NCBI RefSeq assembly: GCF_008932435.1
Contig: NZ_WBWE01000009.1
Span: 1 to 64,000, forward strand
Direction of reading: 5' to 3'
Source: Brucella pseudintermedia
GTDB taxonomy: Bacteria > Pseudomonadota > Alphaproteobacteria > Rhizobiales > Rhizobiaceae
Length of the DNA: 64,000 bases
In this document: in pieces, positions 1 to 10,432 of the stretch
Numbering within the stretch: position 1 is the first letter of the stretch
Layout: the number at the start of each line of letters is the position of its first letter
Program-made: the position numbers and the translations under genes
Notes under the pieces: generated by a model
The model's database searches: none
What the model was told of the DNA's origin: nothing
The model's input: only the letters and a program-made list of their open reading frames with translations

Positions 1-82
1 GTCAAAAATCTCACCCGCTCAACAAACCCGCGATCATCACTCAACCCGAAGGTCAAATCCTCATCAGCGCCTCGTCTGCGGT
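1..82 (-). other. Putative leader of a leftward rRNA operon (partial)
   Basis: This stretch lies just downstream of two strong minus-strand promoters and has no open frame. A GC-rich discriminator follows the -10 box, as in growth-regulated stable-RNA promoters. I infer that a 16S rRNA gene begins beyond the left edge; no rRNA sequence itself is inside the window. A leftward tRNA or other stable RNA is an alternative. Confidence 0.4.
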
Positions 83-88
83 GCCGGG

Positions 89-117
89 CTTCTAGATCAG
101 TCAAACCAACCTGTCAA
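89..117 (-). promoter_or_regulatory. Leftward sigma70-type promoter, proximal
   Basis: Reading the minus strand there is TTGACA, a 17-base spacer and TAGAAG, followed by a CCCGGC discriminator. The perfect -35 and the GC-rich discriminator suit a stringently controlled stable-RNA promoter. Confidence 0.65.
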
Positions 118-301
118 CCACTTTTTTTAGAAGAAAATCACAAACTTAATCGAAGCTCTTTTCTTCCAACATCAACAGAACTTCCGCCCCGTCAACGTCG
201 CCAGCCTACTCAAATCAAACATCGCTGCCCAACTCTTTCAACCAACTCCAAGGACGCATCAGCCTGCCGCTTGCGGCGCCGCCGCCCTCGTTGTGGAGGC
301 G

Positions 302-331
302 TATATAGGGGTGACCTCTCCTATCTGTCAA
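302..331 (-). promoter_or_regulatory. Leftward sigma70-type promoter, distal
   Basis: On the minus strand TTGACA is followed after 18 bases by TATATA. This lies about 210 bases upstream of the first leftward promoter, giving the tandem arrangement common ahead of rRNA operons. TATATA is self-complementary, but the -35 fits only the leftward reading. Confidence 0.65.
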
Positions 332-729
332 CAGCATCGAAGAAGTTTTTTGATGTTTTTTTGACAGCTTTCCACAAGCCGTCGGATTTCCACGTATTGG
401 ACTTATATTATAGGGCCCTCATTGCCCCGCCAGTACGTGGGAGGGCCTTAAACCGGCCTTATTGCCTGAATAGCTTCTGCCCAAATCTGGTGACTGGCAA
501 TCGACAGGCCCTCCCGGGCGATTGTGGATATCGTAGTCCGGCAGGCTTGTCGTTGACTTACGTTTCTTCGGCAGGCAAAACTCGTTTACCCTTTAGGGAC
601 CCGTTTGGGAGCCTTCCGGCAGATTGGAAGACACCTTGATACCGGATTGGCGGCTTCTCCGCTTCTCCGGCAAACGATTTCAAGCACATTTTGTGCTGTC
701 AGTTGTAAAGAAGGACCGGCTACAGCGGT
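332..729. other. Intergenic region, no gene recognised
   Basis: This region separates the leftward promoters from the M23 peptidase gene. An open frame covers 271-639 but has no Shine-Dalgarno sequence and a composition unlike the neighbouring genes. A rightward TTGACA at 361-366 lacks a convincing -10 at normal spacing, so I could not place the promoter of the peptidase gene. Confidence 0.4.
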
Positions 730-2685
730 ATGAAAGAGATGGGGCCGAACAATCTCGATCCGGGTGACGAGCCCCCGCTCAGCGTGGGTGGACGGCGTCG
801 TCCCCCGGATCGTCGTGAAGTTTCTGCCCGCTGGCTCGCCGGAACCTTCCTGACCGGTGTGACGTCATGCATGCTGATCGGTGTCGCGTTGTTCGCAGCT
901 CTGGATGGGCGCGAACAGTTGGCCACCCCGCCCGAAATCCTTGCCCGAAACGATATGCCGGGCGCAACCGACGACATTGACATTACTAAGGGCGGGCGTC
1001 TGGTCAGCGCCGTTTCCCAGCAAAAACCGCGCGACCGGCGCCGTTTCGATCTTTCCACGATGCAGAAGGTGGGCGAGCGCGAGGTTATACGAAGCCGGCC
1101 ATTCGAATTCGTCCGCATGGCCCTCGCCGTCGATCATCCGACGAACCGCAAATATCCGGCCTTCGACGCATTGACCGTATTCTCGGAAGGCCCGACGACC
1201 CCACAACCCGCCGATGCCGGCCAGATTTACGGCGCAAAGGTCGAAAGCGAAGTCAGCCTGCACGTCGTTGATTTCCCGATGAACAGCACGACTTTTGACG
1301 CTTCCAGCGACCTTACCGTCGACGAGGTCGAAAAGGTCGTGCGCGATACCGGCGGCCTCCTGACGGACGGCGACGTGCAGGTCGCCTCACTTCATTATGT
1401 CGACCCCGCCCGTTTTGGCGGTTCGGACTCTCCCTTCGCGCTCGGACCCGCGCTTGGCGTGAAGATTACGCAGGAGAATGTCAGCGTCGCACAGCGCGGC
1501 GATCAGGATACGGTCAGCGAAGGTTTTTCAGAAGAACTGATTCCTTTCCGCCAGACCGCCGAAATTACGCAGGCGCTCGAAGATGCGGGCTATACCGGCG
1601 ACGAAGCCGGAAACATGGCCGATTCGCTTGCCAAGCTGATGAATTCCCCCCGGTTGAAGGAAGGCAGTGTCCTGCGGGTAGGCACAGAATCCCGTGACGG
1701 CGTGGACCGGATCGTGCGTGCCAGCATCTATAACCGCACCACCCATCTGGTAACAGTCGCCCTCAACGACCGCGGACAATATATACCGTCGGACGAACCG
1801 GAACAGACCCCGCTCCTGCAGACGGCTTTCGACGGCAATGCATTGCCAACGGCAATTCGTGGCAACCTGCCCAGTGTCTATGACGGGATCAGCCGGGCGG
1901 CGCTGGCCTATGGCATGTCGGAAACGATGCGCGAGCAGCTCATCAAGATGCTTGCAAGCGATGTCGACCTGCAATCACGTCTGTCGCCGAGCGACCAGAT
2001 AGACGCATTCTTCTCACTGCCGGACGATCCGGATAAGCCCGAAGCCGATTCGCAGCTCCTCTATGTGGCGGCCAATTTTGGCGGGACAACCCGCAAATTC
2101 TATCGCTACCAGGCTCCGGACGGCAGCGTCGATTATTTTAACGGCGACGGAAAAAGCGCGAAGCAGTTCCTGTTGCGCAATCCGGTTCCCAATGGCGTCT
2201 TCCGCTCGCCATTCGGCATGCGCCGACATCCGATTCTCGGCTACAGTCGCATGCATACCGGCGTGGACTGGGCCGCGCCGCGCGGCACGCCGATCATTGC
2301 CGCCGGCAATGGTGTTGTGGAAAAAGCAGGCTGGACCAATGGCTACGGCAACCAAACCCTCATTCGCCATGCCAATGGCTATGTGAGCAGCTACAGCCAC
2401 CAGAATGCGATAGCCCGCGGCGTTACGGCTGGCGCACGCGTGCGGCAGGGACAGGTGATCGGCTATGTGGGCTCGACGGGCCTTTCGACCGGTCCCCATC
2501 TTCACTACGAACTGATTGTGAACGATACCAAGGTCGATCCGCTGCGCATTCGCCTGCCGGACAACAAAGCGCTTTCCGGCAAGGAACTCGAAGCGTTCAA
2601 GCAGGAACGTGACCGCATCGACGCACTTTTGAACAGCGATGAGAACAGCACCAAGCTGGCTTCGAACGGATCGACCAAGAGCTGA
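730..2685 (+). CDS. M23 family metallopeptidase, membrane anchored
   Basis: This is a 651-residue murein endopeptidase of the LytM type, expected to cut peptide cross-links of peptidoglycan in the periplasm. A short cytoplasmic tail rich in Arg and Pro is followed by one transmembrane segment at about residues 36-58. A long periplasmic part then leads to a C-terminal M23 domain. Zinc-ligand motifs are present: H509 and D513 in MHTGVDW, and H590-x-H592 in PHLHYE. The start ATG follows AGAAGGAC. Length and domain order resemble the rhizobial polar-growth peptidase RgsM; orthology is inference. The gene ends in a terminator shared with the convergent L,D-transpeptidase gene. Confidence 0.9.
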   Translation: MKEMGPNNLDPGDEPPLSVGGRRRPPDRREVSARWLAGTFLTGVTSCMLIGVALFAALDGREQLATPPEILARNDMPGATDDIDITKGGRLVSAVSQQKPRDRRRFDLSTMQKVGEREVIRSRPFEFVRMALAVDHPTNRKYPAFDALTVFSEGPTTPQPADAGQIYGAKVESEVSLHVVDFPMNSTTFDASSDLTVDEVEKVVRDTGGLLTDGDVQVASLHYVDPARFGGSDSPFALGPALGVKITQENVSVAQRGDQDTVSEGFSEELIPFRQTAEITQALEDAGYTGDEAGNMADSLAKLMNSPRLKEGSVLRVGTESRDGVDRIVRASIYNRTTHLVTVALNDRGQYIPSDEPEQTPLLQTAFDGNALPTAIRGNLPSVYDGISRAALAYGMSETMREQLIKMLASDVDLQSRLSPSDQIDAFFSLPDDPDKPEADSQLLYVAANFGGTTRKFYRYQAPDGSVDYFNGDGKSAKQFLLRNPVPNGVFRSPFGMRRHPILGYSRMHTGVDWAAPRGTPIIAAGNGVVEKAGWTNGYGNQTLIRHANGYVSSYSHQNAIARGVTAGARVRQGQVIGYVGSTGLSTGPHLHYELIVNDTKVDPLRIRLPDNKALSGKELEAFKQERDRIDALLNSDENSTKLASNGSTKS

Positions 2686-2689
2686 TAAA

Positions 2690-2714
2690 AGCCGGGGCGG
2701 TGCCCGGCTTTTTC
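2690..2714 (+). terminator. Rho-independent terminator between convergent genes
   Basis: AGCCGGG (2690-2696) and CCCGGCT (2703-2709) form a stem with a six-base loop. T residues follow on the plus strand and A residues precede, so it could serve both converging genes. Confidence 0.8.
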
Positions 2715-2722
2715 TGTAATAC

Positions 2723-4213
2723 TTATTCGGTAAATTCGACCGTCACGCCGGGCTTCACCAGCTTTGCCAGTTCTTCCGCATCCCAGTTGGTCAATCGCAC
2801 ACAGCCATGGCTCGACGTCTTGCCGATCCTCGACGGCTCAGGCGTGCCGTGAATGCCGTAGGTCGGCTTGGAAAGCGCAATCCAGACCGTGCCAACCGGG
2901 CCGTTCGGTCCGGGCGGAATGGTCAGAACCTTGTCGTTGTTACCCTGCTTGAAGTTGATCTTCGGATTATAGGTGTAATTCGGATTGATAGCGATACGTT
3001 CGACCTGAACGGTGCCGGACGGTGACGGGTTGTCCGACGAACCGATGGTCGAAGGATAGGCAACGACCAGCTTGCCGGTTTCGTCATAGCCGCGAACCTG
3101 CTTGCGCCCCTTGTCGGCAATGATGCGAGCCACTTTGGTCCGAACCGGCTTGCCGAGATTGGGAACCTTCACGACCGAGCCGGGCTGGTTGAAGTTGACG
3201 CCGGGATTGATCTCTTTCAGATAGGCCTCGTCGATATGAAACTTCTCGCCCAGCATTTCTGCGACCGATGTGTAGGCCATCGCAGGAAGCTGCGCCTTGT
3301 GGGCGTAATCTTCCGGAATGGAGGCGACGTATTGGCGCCCGACATCTTCGTTGGTGATGGTGTACTCGGTGAAAGCCGGTCCGCCCGTGGCTTCAAGCTC
3401 CGCGTTGACCGCTGCTTCGTCCGTAGGATTGATCGACTTGCCGGTCAGCTCGCCATAGGCAGCCGCGGCCTTGTCGACATTGCTTCCCGAACGACCGTCG
3501 ATGACGCCGGGCGATGCGCCAGCACGGTCGAGAAGCACCTGATAGGCTGCAATCTTTGCTTTTGCGCCCTGCCCTTTCGGCATTTCGATGGCAGGAGCCA
3601 TATCGCTCGGATTGGGCACACCGCGCGGCTGCTCATAACCGGGCTGGCCGTAATCCTGCTGGCCGTCATAGCGGGGGTCGACACTGGCTGAGTTGGTATT
3701 GTCCGGATACTGATCGCCCGCCGGTGGCAGTTCCGACCGCTGCACCTGTCCATCCCGGTTGCCGCGATATTGCGGCGCCGCCGGAGCATCAGGATAATAG
3801 TTCGGATCTTCGGGCACATTGCCGAAACCATCATAGGGCGCACCACCATCGACCGGGCCATCCAGCGTCCAGTTGTCGTCCGGTGGCGGCGCGCGACGAA
3901 CCCGGCGGTCGTAGGCATTCGGATCGTAATTGTTGGCGTCCTCGACACTGAGGATACGCCCGCGACGATCCATGGTGATGCGACGACCATACTGGTCGAT
4001 GAACACCCGCACGCGGCGATCGTGATAGATTTCTTCACCGGGATCATAAAGCTGCGCAAGCTGTACCGGGCGCTCAGTGACCATTGCAGACCTGCTTTCA
4101 TCAGCGTGCGCAGGACCATTGACGGCAGTTGCCGCAACGGAACCAAACAAAGCGAAACGAAGCATGCGTATGTAATGCGCCATGAAGAATGCCCTGGGTG
4201 ATCGAGAGATCAT
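2723..4213 (-). CDS. L,D-transpeptidase (YkuD family), secreted
   Basis: This protein of up to 496 residues should form or edit 3-3 cross-links, or anchor proteins to peptidoglycan, in the periplasm. The catalytic motif HGT...SSHGCVRL lies near the C-terminus, with the nucleophilic Cys at about 471. A Pro/Tyr/Gln-rich low-complexity stretch (about 95-200) separates the N-terminus from a peptidoglycan-binding-like helical segment and the catalytic domain. An internal Met at 4183 starts a cleaner signal peptide (MAHYIRMLRFALFG, cleavage after AHA), and I think it is at least as likely as 4213. It is transcribed towards the M23 peptidase gene, which also acts on the wall. Confidence 0.9.
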   Translation of the reverse strand: MISRSPRAFFMAHYIRMLRFALFGSVAATAVNGPAHADESRSAMVTERPVQLAQLYDPGEEIYHDRRVRVFIDQYGRRITMDRRGRILSVEDANNYDPNAYDRRVRRAPPPDDNWTLDGPVDGGAPYDGFGNVPEDPNYYPDAPAAPQYRGNRDGQVQRSELPPAGDQYPDNTNSASVDPRYDGQQDYGQPGYEQPRGVPNPSDMAPAIEMPKGQGAKAKIAAYQVLLDRAGASPGVIDGRSGSNVDKAAAAYGELTGKSINPTDEAAVNAELEATGGPAFTEYTITNEDVGRQYVASIPEDYAHKAQLPAMAYTSVAEMLGEKFHIDEAYLKEINPGVNFNQPGSVVKVPNLGKPVRTKVARIIADKGRKQVRGYDETGKLVVAYPSTIGSSDNPSPSGTVQVERIAINPNYTYNPKINFKQGNNDKVLTIPPGPNGPVGTVWIALSKPTYGIHGTPEPSRIGKTSSHGCVRLTNWDAEELAKLVKPGVTVEFTE

Positions 4214-4328
4214 GGATGCCGCGAATATGGTTAATAACTGATTAGCTGATAAAGCAGATGCCAGATGAACTGGACATGAAAATGGCCGAGATCGGCGGAA
4301 AACCGGAAAACTTGTCAGGGCTTATGTG

Positions 4329-4362
4329 AAAAAGGCGCCGCAACCTGTCCGGTTGCGACGCC
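4329..4362 (-). terminator. Terminator of clpB
   Basis: GGCGCCGCAACC (4334-4345) pairs with GGTTGCGACGCC (4351-4362) with one mismatch. On the minus strand the stem runs into five T residues just past the clpB stop. Confidence 0.8.
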
Positions 4363-4385
4363 CCTGTCTTTCAACTCATGAACGT

Positions 4386-7007
<2,622 letters not shown>

Positions 7008-7098
7008 GATGTCTCCTTTGCCTTCCGGCCCGTCATGCGGCACCAGAAGATTTATGGTGACGAAGCCCCCACATTGGGCGAGCTTCTTTCCAAGACAG

Positions 7099-7127
7099 AT
7101 ATGGGACGAGGCCCGGGTTTCGGCAAG
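7099..7127 (-). promoter_or_regulatory. RpoH (sigma32) heat-shock promoter of clpB
   Basis: The minus strand reads CTTGCC, 17 bases, CCATAT. This fits the rhizobial RpoH consensus (CTTG in the -35, CCATAT in the -10) and sits 92 bases upstream of the clpB start, so clpB should be induced by heat. Confidence 0.8.
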
Positions 7128-7150
7128 GGTTACAGGCACTTGCAAAACCA

Positions 7151-7181
7151 AATAAAAATGGCGCGGAAACCGCGCCATTTT
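7151..7181 (-). terminator. Terminator of the DUF4167 gene
   Basis: AAAATGGCGCGG (7155-7166) and CCGCGCCATTTT (7170-7181) form a perfect 12-base-pair stem with an AAA loop. It lies about 20 bases past the stop and runs into T residues on the minus strand. It isolates the DUF4167 gene from clpB. Confidence 0.88.
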
Positions 7182-7202
7182 GAATTCAATCCGAAGAAGC
7201 AA

Positions 7203-7994
7203 TCAAGCGTCGGAATTCGCCGTTTCCGTTACCGGCGTTTCGTCACCGCTATCCTTTGCGGCACGGCGCGGACGGCCCGGACGGCGCGTGGCGCGGCGCG
7301 GTGCTGCTTCTTCCGCCGGTGCTGCATCGGCAGCAGGAGCAGCCTCGGCGACAACCGGCGCTGCCTGCTCGGCAACGGCTTCAACCGGAGCCGGAGCCTC
7401 TTCAGCCGCTGGCTGAGCCTGCGTTTCCTGCGGCTGTTCGCCGGAACGCTCGTCAGCGTTGAAACGCTCACGCTGCGGACGGCGACCGCGACCGAGACGA
7501 CGGTCGCGATTGTCGCGTTCACGCGGCTGCTGGCGACCTTCGCCGGATTTTACCGGTTCGCCGCTCTCTTCACCGTAGACAACCTCAGCTGGCGTGCCTT
7601 CGATAACCGGCTGCGGGCCGGAACCGTTGACGGGCTGCTGCACGGCGGCAGGCGTGAAACCTGCTTCCTCGTCGTCCGCGCCGTCATCGTCGAAGGTTTC
7701 TTCGCGCTGGAACGGCACCGGATTCTGCGCCATGGCAGCCATGATGATGCGATTGTAATGTTCAGCGTGCTGAAGATAGTTTTCTGCCATCACGCGATCG
7801 CCAGATGCCTGTGCGTCGCGGGCAAGTGCCGAGTATTTTTCTGCAATATGTTGCGCATTGCCGCGGATCTTCACATCCGGACCATTGCTTTCATAGTTGC
7901 GCGACAGAGGATTGGGGCCCTTGCGGTTATTGTTATTATTGTTATTCCCCCGTCCGCGCATGCGCCTGTTCTGCTGTGCTGGCCTCATATTCAT
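7203..7994 (-). CDS. DUF4167 domain protein
   Basis: This 263-residue protein has an N-terminal DUF4167 domain (about 1-90). It begins with a basic tract carrying seven consecutive Asn (RGRG-N7-RKG), then a helical segment with RDAQASGDRVMAENYLQHAE. The rest is low complexity: acidic/Pro/Gln stretches, an Arg-rich patch (about 140-165) and an Ala/Glu-rich tail ending in Arg-rich repeats. Such composition suggests nucleic-acid binding or a disordered scaffold, but no function is established. The ATG follows AAAAGAG. A structured leader ends 15 bases before the start, and a strong terminator follows the stop. Confidence 0.85.
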   Translation of the reverse strand: MNMRPAQQNRRMRGRGNNNNNNNRKGPNPLSRNYESNGPDVKIRGNAQHIAEKYSALARDAQASGDRVMAENYLQHAEHYNRIIMAAMAQNPVPFQREETFDDDGADDEEAGFTPAAVQQPVNGSGPQPVIEGTPAEVVYGEESGEPVKSGEGRQQPRERDNRDRRLGRGRRPQRERFNADERSGEQPQETQAQPAAEEAPAPVEAVAEQAAPVVAEAAPAADAAPAEEAAPRRATRRPGRPRRAAKDSGDETPVTETANSDA

Positions 7995-8009
7995 CTCTTT
8001 TCAGATTAA

Positions 8010-8080
8010 AGGGCGTAGAAACTCCACAGCCATAAAAGCTGCCGGTTTCACGCTATCGAGCCATGGAGGAAGTACGCCCT
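8010..8080 (-). promoter_or_regulatory. Candidate structured 5' leader of the DUF4167 gene
   Basis: On the minus strand AGGGCGTA (8080-8073) pairs with TACGCCCT (8017-8010). A symmetrical 4x4 internal loop follows, then CTCCA pairs with TGGAG. Inside, two small hairpins are possible (GCT-CGAT-AGC and CAGC-loop-GCTG), giving a three-way junction. The element ends 15 bases before the ATG, just ahead of the Shine-Dalgarno sequence. It matches no riboswitch class that I know. It could be a cis-regulatory RNA or a processed leader. Confidence 0.5.
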
Positions 8081-8382
8081 AAAAACTTCCCACAAATCGA
8101 CTGCTCCTGAGTTTGGCACACCCTTTGAAGGTCACCGAAACTCCGCGGTTGCATTAATGCATAACCATTCCGAAAAGCCGTGCTCTTCGAGATTATGCTT
8201 GAAAGTCGTGTACTTCCGTACAAGCCATCCCCAAAGAACCCTCCAGGGAGCATGACCAAAAATCGTCATGGAGCATTTCCGCCACCGCCCATCAGCGGGC
8301 AAAACCAATCTGGCTGTATACGGTGGCCGGAAACTAAACGGCTTCGCCGCAAATTCCAAGTGTTTTTTAGCGGTTCGCCGCA
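8081..8382. other. Intergenic region between prmC and the DUF4167 gene
   Basis: I see no convincing gene in these 300 bases. They hold a 12-base perfect palindrome TGCATTAATGCA (8150-8161), a possible operator, and a GTAC-TTCC-GTAC hairpin near 8210. The promoter of the DUF4167 gene should lie here but no clear -35/-10 pair stands out. Confidence 0.4.
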
Positions 8383-9261
8383 TCAAAATTGCGTAATCGA
8401 TCCGAGCGCGAAAAGCATGGCCCTTCTATGGCCACCGAGATCACTTGCATGTCCTGCGAGTGAAAAACCTGCGCTTTCGAACAGCGCTTCAACATCCTGG
8501 AATTGTCCGGCGCCGATCTCTACGGCAACCATTCCATCCCTATATAGGTGATCTGCCGCCTTCTGTGCAAGGGCCCGGTAGAAATTCAGCCCATCGGCGC
8601 CGCCATCGAGCGCTGCAAGCGGATCATGTTCACGCACTTCACGCGACAGTCCCGCGATGTCGTCATGCGGAATATAGGGCGGATTTGAGACGATGAGATG
8701 AAATCGGCCGCTTACATTCTGGAACCAGTCGCTTTTAAGCGCTGCGAAGCAGTCGCCCACCCCATTGGCAATAGCATTGATTCGCGCCATCGCCAGCGCG
8801 CCTTCCGCCATATCGAGACCGATGCCACGCGCACACTCGAAGCGGTGCAGAAGCGAGACGATGATCGCGCCCGTTCCGGTTCCCATGTCGAGGAGCTCAA
8901 GCGTACCCTCCTGCTCCGCAAGCACTTCCAGAGCCGGAATGACCAGTTCCACCAGCGCTTCCGTATCGGGACGCGGTTCCAGCGTTTCAGGCGAAAGCCG
9001 AAAAGGCAGCCCGAAAAATTCGCGCACGCCCATGATCCGATGAACCGGCTCGCCCTTTGCGCGCCGATCCAGCGCATCGGAAAGCGTCGCAATGGCGGCG
9101 GCATCCACCAGTTGCTCAGGCGCGGATATCAGATCGAGCCGCGTCTTGCCTGTCGCCCATTCGACCAGAAGCCGCGCGTCGATGTCCGGTGTGTCAAGGT
9201 CCGCCGCACGAAGCCTTGTCCGGGCATCGGCCATCAGGCTGTCGAGGCGCATCTCGCTCAC
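8383..9261 (-). CDS. prmC: Peptide chain release factor N5-glutamine methyltransferase PrmC
   Basis: This 292-residue enzyme methylates the Gln of the GGQ motif in release factors, using S-adenosylmethionine. A helical N-terminal domain is followed by the SAM-binding loop DMGTGTGA (125-132) and the substrate motif NPPY (193-196). The frame starts with GTG at 9261, one base past the prfA stop; an ATG three codons inside is the alternative. Its position directly after prfA puts the modifying enzyme with its substrate, an arrangement widespread in bacteria. Confidence 0.95.
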   Translation of the reverse strand: MSEMRLDSLMADARTRLRAADLDTPDIDARLLVEWATGKTRLDLISAPEQLVDAAAIATLSDALDRRAKGEPVHRIMGVREFFGLPFRLSPETLEPRPDTEALVELVIPALEVLAEQEGTLELLDMGTGTGAIIVSLLHRFECARGIGLDMAEGALAMARINAIANGVGDCFAALKSDWFQNVSGRFHLIVSNPPYIPHDDIAGLSREVREHDPLAALDGGADGLNFYRALAQKAADHLYRDGMVAVEIGAGQFQDVEALFESAGFSLAGHASDLGGHRRAMLFALGSITQF

Positions 9262-9262
9262 C

Positions 9263-10336
9263 TTACTGGCCCAGTTCGGTAAGAAGTGCAGTCTGGTGAT
9301 CGGAGATCAGCGCATCGACCAGTTCATCCAGATCGCCTTCCATGACCCTGTCGAGCTTGTAGAGCGTCAGGTTGATACGGTGATCGGTAACGCGACCCTG
9401 CGGGAAATTATAGGTGCGGATACGCTCGGAACGATCGCCCGAACCAACCTGGCTGCGCCGCGATTCCGACCGTTCGGTTTCGGCCTTCTGACGCTCCATG
9501 TCATAAAGGCGCGCGCGCAGGATCTGCATGGCGCGGGCGCGGTTCTGATGCTGCGATTTTTCAGCCTGCACCACCATGATGCCGGTCGGAATATGCGTAA
9601 TGCGCACGGCCGAGTCGGTCGTGTTGACGTGCTGGCCGCCCGCACCTGATGCACGCATCGTATCGATACGGATATCCTCATTGCGGATTTCGATATCGAT
9701 GTCTTCTGCTTCCGGCAAAACCGCGACCGTCGCGGCAGAGGTATGGATGCGCTCGCCAGCTTCCGTTTCGGGCACGCGCTGCACGCGGTGCACGCCTGAT
9801 TCGAACTTGAGCTTGGAGAACACGCCCTTGCCCGAAACGGTAGCAATGATTTCCTTGTAGCCCCCGGCATCGCCTTCGCTGGCCGAGACCAATTCAACCC
9901 GCCAGCCCTTTTCGGCGGCATAGCGCTCGTACATGCGGAACAGGTCACCAGCAAAGAGCGCGGCTTCCAGACCGCCGGTGCCGGCGCGAATTTCGAGGAT
10001 CGCATTCTTCTCGTCGGCAGCATCCTTGGGCAGAAGCAGTATCTGGACTTCCTGCTCCAATGTCTCAATGCGCTTTTCGACTTCCGGCAGCTCTTCCAGC
10101 GCCAGCGCGCGCATCTCTGCATCCGTGGCCGCATCGTCACGCATCGCCGCCAGATCAACTGCTTCCCTGCGGACGTCGGTCAGCTCGCGAATCTTGCCGA
10201 CCACCTCCTGCAATTCGGAATATTCCGATGCAAGCTTCACATAGGTTTCCGAATCCGGATTGTTGGCCATCTGGCTTTCGATCATGGAGAACCGCTTCAA
10301 GAGCTGGTCCATCCGGTCCTGCGGCAATGCGATCAT
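9263..10336 (-). CDS. prfA: Peptide chain release factor 1
   Basis: This 357-residue class-I release factor reads UAA and UAG stop codons and triggers peptide release on the ribosome. The codon-recognition tripeptide is PET (189-191) and the catalytic GGQ is at 233-235 in [16 protein letters not shown]. Length is normal for RF1. The gene sits between ptsP and prmC, all leftward, with prmC one base downstream, so the two are probably cotranscribed and translationally coupled. Confidence 0.97.
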   Translation of the reverse strand: MIALPQDRMDQLLKRFSMIESQMANNPDSETYVKLASEYSELQEVVGKIRELTDVRREAVDLAAMRDDAATDAEMRALALEELPEVEKRIETLEQEVQILLLPKDAADEKNAILEIRAGTGGLEAALFAGDLFRMYERYAAEKGWRVELVSASEGDAGGYKEIIATVSGKGVFSKLKFESGVHRVQRVPETEAGERIHTSAATVAVLPEAEDIDIEIRNEDIRIDTMRASGAGGQHVNTTDSAVRITHIPTGIMVVQAEKSQHQNRARAMQILRARLYDMERQKAETERSESRRSQVGSGDRSERIRTYNFPQGRVTDHRINLTLYKLDRVMEGDLDELVDALISDHQTALLTELGQ

Positions 10337-10432
10337 GTTATGTCCTAAAAATTGTCAGCAGCCTGCGAGAATGCAGAACGAAACGCCGTGCTATCCTGCA
10401 CCGCGACCGTTTGGTCAGGTCAATCTGCTTCG

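Noticed and set aside
271-639. A 122-codon frame ahead of the M23 peptidase gene
   Set aside because: It has no Shine-Dalgarno, low-complexity Arg-rich start, and overlaps promoter-like sequence.
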